DNA of 64,000 nt from contig CM030364.1 of assembly GCA_017893485.1 (NCBI GenBank), positions 250,595,731 through 250,659,730 on the forward strand. The letters run 5' to 3'. A program made the translations under genes and the position numbers. The notes below the pieces were generated by a model. It saw only the letters and a list, made by a program, of their open reading frames with translations. It did no database searches and had not been told where the DNA came from. Numbering within the stretch: position 1 is the first letter of the stretch; each line of letters begins with the position of its first letter. Origin of the DNA: Hemerocallis citrina (Eukaryota; Streptophyta; Magnoliopsida; Asparagales; Asphodelaceae). Below, in pieces: positions 55,488 to 64,000 of the stretch.

Positions 55488-56005
55488 TGATGCGGTTTGT
55501 TTTTTGGTGGTGGCTGCACCATGTGTGAGTTCTTTTCAATTTGTATTTTTGCGGAAGTTTCAGTACTGACGGTACGCCCGACCCTCAGTCGGGGAGACGG
55601 CTCGAAAGTAGGCAGGAGTGAGGTGGCGGTCGGATACTCGGCTCGGATCTGGAAGCTCGGATCCGAAAATCTCGTGTACCTGCACTCGGCCTAGGAACAC
55701 CGGGGTTGATCCCGGTGGCAGGCCCTCCGATAGTCTAGTCAGTCACTGAAGAGTAACAGTAACTAGGATTTTGAGAAGGGAAAGATTGATTACCTTTTGA
55801 AGGGGTAAAGAGTCTGGTATTTATAGGCAGTGCCAACTGGGTCTGGACCCATTTGGGACCAGGTCTGGACCCGGTTGCCGGTGGACCTGACGTGGCGGAA
55901 GCCTAGGAGGCCTAGGGCTGACCTGGCAGATCTGATGATCGGGGGTGAACGGTTTTTGAGGGGATCCGGTGGTCCAGAAGGGGCCACGTCATCTGACCCA
56001 TATCA
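55488..56005 (-). repeat. E3 3' LTR (518 bp)
   Basis: Starts TGATGCGGTTTG and ends CCCATATCA. It shares with E1 the minus-strand TATA region (about 55818-55828), GGTAATCAATCTTT, GACTAGAC and a CACCGGG...CCCGGTG hairpin (55698-55717). The polypurine tract AGGAGTGGGGGCTCC (minus strand) follows at 56006-56022. Confidence 0.9.
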
Positions 56006-56149
56006 GGAGCCCCCACTCCTGGAGGGCTGGGTAATCCAGCCGTGTAGAAGTGATTTTTTGCCTCTATAGGAAAAGCGGGTTGGTGTGTACAGCGAAGAAC
56101 GGGATCCGTATCTTCCACAAGAGGTCAGTGAGGTAGGATGAAGGGGATC

Positions 56150-57130
56150 CCCCTTTTGAAGTCACGAGGGGTGTCGGGTGCAGAAGCGTCGGAGCTCGGT
56201 TCGCCGAGCATCGAGGGTCGGTGGACGAGCTTCCTTGTTGGAAAAGCGAGGGGATGTCGAGACCTGTGGAGTAGGAGTCCTTTTTGCCGAGCATCTAGGG
56301 TCAGTAGGCGAGCCCTCGCTGGTTGGGGGATAATTTGGGGCTCACGGTGACATCCGAGCGTCGACCCCGAGGTCGCTTGGCCGAGCGTTGGGTGTCGGTA
56401 GACGATCCCCCTCACTTGTTGGAAAAGCAAGGGGACGTAGGAGTCTGTATAGTAGGGGTCCTTCTTGCCGAGCGTCTAAGGTCGGCAGGCGAGCCCCTCA
56501 CTGGTTAGAAAAGCAAGGGGTGTTGAGACTCGTGGAGAAGGTCTTCTTGCCGAGCATCTGGGAGTCGGTAGACGATCCCCCTCACTTGTTGGAAAAGCAA
56601 GGGGACGTAGGAGTCTGTATAGTAGGGGTCCTTCTTGTCGAGCGTCTAGGGTCGGCAGGCAAGCCCCCTCACTGGTTGGAAAAGCAAGGGGTGTTGAGAC
56701 TCGTGGAGAAGGTCTTCTTGCCGAGCGTCTGGGGGTCGGCAGGTGAACCCCTCATTGGTTGGGGGATAATTTAGGGCTCGCGGTGTTATCCGAGCGTCGA
56801 CCCCTAGGTTGCTTCACCGAGTGTAAAGGTCGGTTGGTGAGCCCCCTCACTTGTTGGAAAAGCAAGGGGACGGAGGAGTGTGGAGTGGGGGTCCTCCTTG
56901 CCATATGCCCTAGGGGGGATAATTTTGGGGCTCGAGGTGACATCCGAGTGTCGAGCCCCAAGCCGTTTAGGAGAAACTTTTTGGGGCTCGCGGTGACATC
57001 CGAACTTCGAGGTCCAAGCAGTTTAGGAGAAACTTTTTGGGCTCGCGGTGGCATCTGAGCGTCGACTCTGAAGCCGTTGAGAGAAACTTTTTGGGGCTCG
57101 GGTGATATCCAAGCATCAAGGCCCAAGCAG
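56150..57130. repeat. E3 3' UTR minisatellites
   Basis: First part (56190-56890): ~84-90-bp units with GCCGAGCGTCTAGGGTCGGC, CCCCTCACTGGTTGGAAAAG and GTCCTTCTTGCC. Second part (56940-57130): ~62-bp units with GGGGCTCGCGGTGACATCCG and GTTTAGGAGAAACTTTTTGG. Confidence 0.85.
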
Positions 57131-57262
57131 TTAGGAGAAAACATTGTAGAAGGAACTTGGGTGAATAAAGGTGAAGTACCCGAGAAGTTGATCCTGCGCA
57201 CCGAGGCGCCGTGTTGGTCGACAGAGCCGAGGGTAAGAAGGTATTTTTGCGCTCTGGGCTGA

Positions 57263-57375
57263 CATCATCAAGATCTTAGTGGTCGTTAGATCTTGATGAT
57301 GAAGATCAGACGGTCAGATCTTTTTGCGGAATTCGAGGAGTCCCGCCTGCGCTTATAAATCCCCCTCCCCCCACC
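57263..57375 (+). promoter_or_regulatory. Promoter of the E3 antisense gene
   Basis: CGAGGAGTC at 57334-57342, TATA box CTTATAAAT at 57352-57360 and a C-rich run, about 135 bp before the ATG. A perfect 14-bp inverted repeat (CATCATCAAGATCT at 57263-57276 and its complement at 57288-57301) lies about 50 bp upstream of the TATA box. Confidence 0.65.
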
Positions 57376-57493
57376 CCACTTCTTCACTTTGCTCCCATTT
57401 TCTTCGTAACAGAAATTTCCTTGCACACCGCCGGCGACCGTTTTTCGTTGACCTTTGTGTTATCCGGTGAAACAGGTTAGTATTTGCTTTAAA

Positions 57494-60400
57494 ATGTCAC
57501 GGTCTCAGTTAGCTCCGAGGCAGGCACTTCAGGTCGCGGCGAGGAGGTACATACGTCTTCGATATCTTTTTCGTCGGGTGACATCCGCCCAATAAAGGAG
57601 GAGGTTCTATCAGTAGGAGGGTCGGATAGCGAGGGCGACGTAGCTTTTATCATAGATCCCTTGCAATCTCGTAGGCCGGGTAAGGAGCCTGCAGAAGATG
57701 AGCATGAAGAGAGGGATCCCGAGGGAGAGGGGCTTGTGGAGGAGAATGAGTCCGGGGAAGGAGGCCCGGAAGAAGAGGAGCAGGTCGAGGAGGGCGATGA
57801 TCAGGAGGGGTCCGAGCAAGGGACTGAAAGTGGTAGTGACCATGGCGAGGTCGGAGGGACCGCGGAAGAGGTAGAGGAAGGAAAGACAAACCTCCCACCG
57901 TTGCCTCCCCTAGCGACCCCTTCCCCTGATAGGAAGGATCGCCCCCAAAGGAGGAAGAGGAAGTGGATATGGCCCGACAGTCCGACCGAGAAGGACAAGT
58001 ACGAGTATGGCTCCGGGTTTACGTACCCCCTATCTCCAGCAAAAATCCAAGGTCGATCAGGATGTACCCTGACGATGTAGAGGATCTTCTGGCGTATACC
58101 TTGCTGTTGAGGGACAAGGGCCAGTCCATGATCAAGATGGACAGTGTGAAGTGTGCCCTGCCTAGGGACTACTTGCCCATCTTGAGGGCGGCTTATTTTA
58201 TTCCTTGGGAGTTCGAGCTGCTGGTGCCGAACCCAGGAATCCGCCCGACTACTGTGCTCGAGCCGAGCTTCTGCATGTTCCCTAAGGACGCTTTCGTCTC
58301 GGGGTTGAGACTCCCGCTGCATCCGTTCATTAAGAGGGTGCTAAATTGGGGGAGCTGAGCCCAATGCAGTACGGTCCCAATTCTTGGAAACACTTGGTGT
58401 GTTTCATTTTGAAGTGTCAGGAGAAGGGGATTAAGCCGAGGCTGACTTACTTCCGAGCCATCCTGGGGATGAGCTCGCTCGGGAACCAGAAGGGGATCTT
58501 CTATCTTTTGCCACGCCCTCACAAGAAGGTGATGCACCGGCATCCTGACTCCATCAAGGGGTGGAAAGAGAAATACTTCGTAGTCTGGAGTGAGAAGCCT
58601 TAGGACATCCCCACTGTTTGGAACTTCGGAAAGCCGAATCACTAGCCGCCGAAGCGAAGGGACTTGACTGAGAAGGAGTGGGCGAAGGTTGATAAGATCG
58701 TGGAGGGTCACAGCATCGGGTGGGCTCGTGTCACGGAGCTACACCTCGCCCGAGCTGGACTGAGCCCGGCCAACCCTAGTATGTTGTTGTTTCTATTCAG
58801 TATTTCTTTCTGCCTTCGCGTTAACATATTTACTTTTCTTTTTGTAGAAATGTCTGCGAAGGAGCTCGACAACCGAAATGCCATAGTAGAACTGGCGGCC
58901 AAGAGAATGGCCGAATTGGCGAAGAAGGCGGCGCAGGAGAAGAGCGGAGCACCGGCCGCGAGGTCCAGCAAGGCACCAACGCCGGCTCCCGAGCAGCCGC
59001 CCTCGAAGAGGGTGAAGAGGTCTCACCACTCGTCGAGGTCAGAGAAAGAACCAGGGGCGAGCTCCGGAAGTAAGAAGTTGGTCGAGGTTCGAGAGCAAGG
59101 CCCCCACCCCCTCGCCCTGATGCCGCGGAGATGGTGGGCAGGTAGAGCTTGCAGCCGCACGTCTCGAGCTGGGGGGTCAAGGTAGGGGACACCCTGCTCC
59201 AGGGCTCGGTGGCTGTGGAGGCGGTGGAGCACATCGCCACGGAGCGGGACCGGATGAATCTGGCGACGTAGACATCCGGGGCAGCCTACACGCAGTGGGC
59301 TCAGGCGCAATTCTTAGTAAGTGTTTGGTGTTTTCCATGCACGCAGAATTTTAGAGTTCAGGATTTTTCTAACTTGTTCTTCGGCCAGGCGTTACTCCAT
59401 GGGCAACATTACTACCGGTGCATGGAGAAGGAGGTCCTCGTCGAGAGAAAGAATGCAGAGAAGTACTTTTGCGAGGTCTCCAAGCTGACGGCCGAGCTAA
59501 AAGAGGCCCGAGACAAGGAGGCGATCCATGATGCTTAGATGGACTCGCTTGTCGGCCATCATAAGGCCGAGCTGGCGCACTTCAAGGAGAAGGCCCACGC
59601 GGAGGCCGAGAAGGCGAAGAAGGCCATGGAAGAGGCGCAGATCTCCATGGTGGATACTCTGATTGCGGTCCAGGACGAGGCCTATGCCAAGGCGAAGGAG
59701 CACTTCACGCTGATCTACCCGGACAAACAGGTCGATCATCTGCACTACAATTGGCAGCCAGAGCATCCGCCCACGCCGATGGTGATGAGGAACTGGGGCA
59801 CCCCCACCAAGAGGAGGTCGAGGACGACCCTACTGACGAAGAGGTGCCACCCCCCTCAAGCATAGTTTAGGCTTTCCCTTTTAATTTTGTAAATGTCTTC
59901 TGCGGACTGGTCACTGCTTTTTGTAATACAAATTTTTTGAATTTATGAACGGAGAATTTTTGGCCGATGCTCTATGACTTGCGTTTTTTAGTCTCTTTTG
60001 TGACCTGTTGTTTTTCCCATTTTTTTAATAGACGCATGAGGTCCTCGGCGCCAACCTTGGTTCTGCCGAGGTCTCCTGGGTCCGAGCTGGGTTGGGGGCC
60101 ATGAAGAGTGTTCTGACTTGCCAACGTAAGCAGGCTCGGGACCGAGCGGCCGCAGTAAATTACTTTATGAACAAGTCTAAAGAGCACAGCTTGGAGGTTG
60201 CTCGTCTGAAGAAGGCCATAGCCGATCGGGACTGGTGGGCAGTTGAGATGAACTGGTCAATCTCGGATGTCTCGAGTGGGCGGTCGGCTTCGGAGTCTTT
60301 TCTTCGTGAGGCTGTTGTAGAGAAAGAGTTGGAGATCCGTAGGTTGAAGCTAATGTTAGGCGCCGGTCTGGTCGAGGAGACGAGCAATTCCGTACTAGGA

Positions 60401-60532
60401 CCTTCTCTGACCTTTTTCTTGGAGGCGGCCCAGCCTACCGATGCAGAAAGCTCTGTTGCCAGAGTGCCTTCTCCTGTCAGACCGGCCGAGCGTGCGAAGG
60501 AACCCTTGGAAAGCACTGAGTTTGAGTTTTAG
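57494..60532 (+). pseudogene. E3 antisense gene (four exons, decayed)
   Basis: Same layout as E1: exon 1 57494-58778 (donor A/GTATGT, phase 1), exon 2 58848-59316 (acceptor TTTTTGTAG, donor TTA/GTAAGT), exon 3 59389-59843 (acceptor GGCCAG), exon 4 60032-60532 (acceptor TTAATAG). Exon 1 has an acidic N-terminus, IRMYPDDVEDLLAYTLLL, MFPKDAFVSGLRLPLHPFIK and MQYGPNSWKHLVCFIL. Exon 3 has VQDEAYAKAKEHF. Exon 4 has NYFMNKSKEHSLEVARLKKA and FLREAVVEKELEIRR. Frameshifts (near 57600, 58050, 58350 and 59775) and TAG stops (58601, 58643, 59268, 59536) disable it. The shared phases with E1 and E2 support the splicing model. Confidence 0.8.
59900..59952 (+). promoter_or_regulatory. Conserved intron-3 block, E3 copy
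   Basis: GCGGACTGGTCACTGC followed by TTTTTGTAA and ATTTATGAAC. Same order and spacing class as the E1 and E2 copies. Confidence 0.5.
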
Positions 60533-60739
60533 GCCGAGCAATGAGTGATTTATAATCCTTTCATTGTATTGGGCGGCCGTTTCTAGCGCTTTATGAGTAA
60601 CAAAAACTTCGACTTCTTTAACCTTGATGATTTGTTGAGTAGGGGGAGGAGTGTAGCTCGAGATTGTTGCCGAGCCCGGCCTTGCAGGAGGTCGCTGCCG
60701 AGGCAAAAGGAAGGAGCCAAACCGTAGTTTCTTGCAGGC

Positions 60740-61310
60740 AATGCCCAATGAGTGACGTTTCGCCTTCCAATAGACATTAATGACGACGTTTCGCCTTCCG
60801 CCGTTTGGGCTTCCCGATGTAATAAATGCGATGCTCAGGGGGCAATATAATCCCCATCTCCCTATTGTTTTTCATCAGCAACTGGCGGTGACTCATCTGC
60901 CACCCGCTGCCAATTTGGGGTTTCAGCTTCGAGGGTCGTTAACCCCGACCTGTCAGCGGATGAGAGGTTGGTCGACCCCGGAGATGAGATTCGGGTGCCT
61001 GCCGAAGGCGGGTGCCCATAAGTTGAATTTTGGTTCGAGAGTTCCGGATTGGCGGCTCACCTGTCACCTTTGAACAATTCGGAGTTTTGGCACTGAGGGC
61101 CGTAATCCCCGAGTTGCTCGCGGGTGAGTGGTGGGTCGACCAATTGGTCTGGAGGCTCGGCGAGAGTCCTGGGACGGTGGCTCCCCTGCTGCCCTCGAAC
61201 AATTCGAGGTTTTGGCTCTGAAGGCCGTAAACCCCGAGTTGTTCGCGGGTGAGAGATGGGTCAACCAACGGTCCGGGGCTCAGGGTGTTTGCCAAAGGCG
61301 AGCGCCCTAA
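60740..61310 (+). repeat. Module shared with E1, here downstream of the antisense gene
   Basis: A TATA-like GGCAATATAATCCCC at about 60841 is followed by three repeats (about 60908, 61072 and 61197) with ATTTGGGG or ATTCGAGG, GCCGTAAACCCCGAGTTG and GCGGGTGAGAG. The counterpart in E1 (9150-9770) is upstream of the antisense gene. Confidence 0.6.
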
Positions 61311-61529
61311 ATCTTTAATGAAATTTTTTGGAGCGGGCGTGGTTGAAGGTCGTCGCCGAACGTAAAGGGTATGGCTTGAAGAAGCCAAGGCCTTGCTCGA
61401 GGTCGACACCGAACCCTCACGTGCACTCCTTGGTAGATAGTACGGTTGTAGCTGGCGGTCATCGCCGAGCGCATAAGTTGATGGGCTTGAACAAGCCCCA
61501 ACCATGCTCAAGGCCGATGTCGAGCCCCC

Positions 61530-61810
61530 ATACCTTAGAGACGACTTTTTCTGGCTCGGGGTACCGTCCAAGTGCCAAGCCCCACGCTTGTATGAGAAGC
61601 TTTTTGCGGCTCGTGGTTTCTTCCGAACGCCGAACCCCAGGCATGTAAGGGAAGCTTTTTGTGGCTCGCAGTTTCTTCCGAAGGTCGAGCCCTAAGCTTG
61701 TAAGAGAAGCTTTTTGTGGCTCGTGGTTTCTTCCGAACGGCGAGCCCTAAGCTTGTAAGGGAAGCTTTTTGTGGCTCGCGGTTTCTTCCGAAGGTCGAGC
61801 CCGAGATATA
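61530..61810. repeat. E3 ~64-bp minisatellite next to pol
   Basis: Four to five units with GAAGCTTTTTGTGGCTCG and GTTTCTTCCGAA followed by GAGCCCTAAGCTTGTAAG. It occupies the same place, between the antisense gene and pol, as the 134-bp array of E2. Confidence 0.9.
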
Positions 61811-61947
61811 TTTTTTAAGAGAGCTAATACGAAGCCAAAGCTTGTTTTAAGAAAGCTGGCATAATTACAACATATTTTGACTTTACAAAACAAGGCACGA
61901 CGTGCCGATTACATTTTTCACAATTTACATGGGGACACCCGCATAGG

Positions 61948-64000
61948 CTAATCCTCCCCTTCGAGGAATTTGATGAGGTGCTCCGCGTTCCAGGACCTCT
62001 TGACAGCCTTGCCCTCCGGGTCAGTGAGACGGTACGTACCCGGGCGTACAACCTCAGAAATTTTATATGGGCCTTCCCAGTGTGGAGCCAGCTTCCTCTT
62101 TTGGCCGGGGTTAGATACCGCCAGCTTCCGGAGGACAAGGTCCCCTAGCTTGACGTCGGGGAATGCACCTTTTTGTTGTAGAACCTTTCGATCCTCTGCT
62201 GGTAGGTATTTCTTCTGATGGCGGACTTCTCCCTGACCTCGTCTATGAGATCCAGGTCGGCACGTAGCTGTGCCGAGTTGCTTGCTTCGTCGAAGGCCAT
62301 GATCCGGGGCAAAGGGAGCCCAATCTCCAGGGGAATTACGGCCACTGTGCCGTATGTCAGATTGAATGGCGACTCTCCCGTGGGGATTCTTTTCGTCGTT
62401 CGGTGGGCCCAGAGGACGCTTGGCAGCTCGTCGACCCATAACCCCTTGGAAGAGTTATCGAGTCGTTTCTTGGGACTGTCAAGGATCTGGCGGTTCGCAT
62501 TCTCGGCCTGGCCATTTGACTGTGGGTGGCATACCAAAGAGAAGCATTGCTGGATCCCGAGATCCTCGCAGAAATTTCGGAAATTCTTACCCGCGAACTG
62601 AGTTCCATTATCTGTTATGCGTACTTGTGGAATCCCGAATCGATAGACGATGTGTTTCCAGAAAAATTGTTGGGTCTGCTGCTCGGTGATCGCGGCCAGG
62701 GGCTCGGCCTCGATCCACTTTGTGAAGTAGTCGATTGCCACCATGAGAAACTTTCTTTGGCCCGTTGCCTTCAGAAATGGGCCTACCAGATCCATCCCCC
62801 ACATAGCAAAGGGGGCAGGGTTGGTCAGGGAGTGGAGGTTTGCTTGCGGAGCTCTTTTCACCGAGGAGAACCTTTGACAAGGGCCACACATTTTTACCAG
62901 GGCCAGGGCGTCTTGCAGCATCGTGGGCCAGTAGTTTCGTGATTATAGCTTTTTGCGCAAGCGGTCGGCTTCCCATATGGCACCCGCCAATTCCTTCATA
63001 GAGCTCTTTGAGAGCATACTTAGCTTTGTCGGGGTTTAAGCAGCGGAGGTAGGGCCTTCCGTCCATCGTGGTATACGACCGTTTGAAGAGGGTCTCGCTA
63101 ATCATGGCGAACCTCTCTGAACGGACCCTGACCCGCCATGCCTCGGCTCGGTCTTCGGGGAGCTCTCCTTTGATTAGAAACTTTCTGATGGGAGTGGTCC
63201 AATCGTCCGGATGAGCTCCGTCGGATCTCGGGAGGTCGGTACTCGGCTTCAGGAGGACTTCAATCAAGACGGTGCGGTCGAGACCTTCGAAGGACGAGGA
63301 GGCTAACTTTGACAGAGCATCGGCCTAGGCGTTCTGCTCTATGGGGATCCTTAAGACTACAGATTCGTCAAAGGATGCCAAGAGCCACTGGACCACGGCC
63401 AAGTATCGGATCATCCGATCATCACGGGCCTCGTACTCTCCGGTGATCTGATTGACCACAAGCTGAGAGTTGCTGAAGGCCCTGATTTGTCTGGCACCGG
63501 CCTGATGTGCCAGGGTGAGCCCGGCGATTATGGCCTCATACTCGGCCTCGTTGTTAGAGGCTGGAAAGTTGAGGCGGAGGCAATATTGAAGAAGGAAACT
63601 GTCAGGACCTCGCAGAATGATATCCGCACCACTCCCCGCTTCGCAGGAGTAGCCGTCGACGTAAACTTTCCACGTCTGGTCGGCCTCCCCACTTTCGGGT
63701 TGCTCGGAGATGGTGCATTCCGGGATGAACTCGGCAATGACATGCCCCTTGATGGCCGTCCTTGACTGATAGCTGATGTCGTATTGACTGAGCTCGATCG
63801 ACCATTTGACCAGTCGTCCGAAGCTCTTGGGCTTGTAGAGTACGGCCTTCAAAGGCTGGTCCGTGAGTACCTGAATTGAATGCGCCTAGAAATAGGGACG
63901 GAGCTTCCGTGTGGCCATAACCAGGGTGTATGCCACCTTCTCTATTTTTGAGTACCTGGTCTCGGCGGCGAGCAGAACCTTGCTCACGTAGTATAGCGGC
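61948..64000 (-). pseudogene. pol: E3 pol remnant: two RNase H domains and integrase
   Basis: Minus strand, in coding order. Gypsy RNase H region at the window edge (PLYYVSKVLLAAETRYSKIE, then a TAG at 63886-63888). Second RNase H, 63852-63325: WKVYVDGYSCEAGSGADI, NNEAEYEAIIAGL and SNSQLVVNQITGEYEARDDR, ended by a TAG where ADALSKLAS should follow. Linker and zinc-binding region 63267-62930, with the first H of the usual HEG replaced by Y. Integrase core 62921-62145 with D, D and E in GMDLVGPF, ITDNGTQF and NGQAENAN. C-terminus ending WNAEHLIKFLEGED at 61948. Frameshifts near 62935 and 62200. A gypsy RNase H plus a second RNase H is the known signature of the Tat lineage. Confidence 0.88.

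Larger units (their letters stand above)
55488..64000 (-). mobile_element. E3: Tat-type Ty3/gypsy element, 3' portion (continues beyond window)
   Basis: Minus orientation. Order from its 3' end: LTR 55488-56005, polypurine tract, minisatellites 56150-57130, antisense-gene promoter, antisense pseudogene 57494-60532, a shared repeat module, a ~64-bp minisatellite, then pol from the integrase end (61948) to the gypsy RNase H at 64000. The rest of pol, gag and the 5' LTR lie outside the window. Candidate TSD half GTACT at 55483-55487. Confidence 0.9.

Overview
This 64 kb window looks like intergenic nuclear DNA from a large, repeat-rich flowering-plant genome. I could not determine the species. 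I see no intact host protein gene, no rRNA or tRNA gene and no bacterial signature. Almost every recognisable segment is a transposable element, and most are nested inside one another. The evidence is structural: LTRs beginning TG and ending CA, target-site duplications (TSDs), primer-binding sites, polypurine tracts, terminal inverted repeats, and translated gag, protease, RNase H and integrase motifs.

Layout. (1) 1-412: AT-rich DNA with a Helitron-like 3' end. (2) 413-3092: a non-autonomous DNA transposon with ~345-bp inverted repeats. (3) 4474-16660: a 5'-truncated RTE-type LINE with a 10-bp TSD. It is split by a 1.75-kb solo LTR (5518-7266, TSD CTTGT) and by E1, a complete 9.27-kb Ty3/gypsy element (7303-16570, TSD CCGAG). 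(4) 16957-17536: a hAT-like element. (5) 17759-32764: the 3' half of a second Ty3/gypsy element, E2, carrying two nested ~3.3-kb solo LTRs (A and B). (6) 32765-41673: rearranged Ty3/gypsy DNA with long LTRs and a tRNA-iMet-type primer site (C), containing LTR fragment D. (7) 41674-51834: the 3' half of E4, in the opposite orientation, with solo LTR E, which itself contains solo LTR F and a hairpin MITE. (8) 51874-54680: one PIF/Harbinger-like and two hAT-like MITEs in older DNA, one of them inside a possible host exon. (9) 55488-64000: E3, a third large Ty3/gypsy element that runs off the window.

E1 to E4 fit the plant Tat lineage of Ty3/gypsy. E3 and E2 show a gypsy RNase H followed by a second RNase H. 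All have minisatellites beside the 3' LTR, and E1-E3 carry an additional gene antisense to gag-pol. That antisense gene is the most interesting feature of the window. In E1, E2 and E3 it has the same inferred four-exon structure, the same intron phases, its own TATA promoter with a shared upstream motif, a shared non-coding block in intron 3, an N-terminal half resembling the 'putative gypsy type transposon' family (PF04195), and a coiled-coil C-terminal half. E4 keeps only its promoter. E1 is the youngest copy (LTRs differ at about nine of 795 positions by eye). It has lost reverse transcriptase, RNase H and most of integrase, yet keeps gag and a nearly open antisense gene, so it was probably mobilised in trans.
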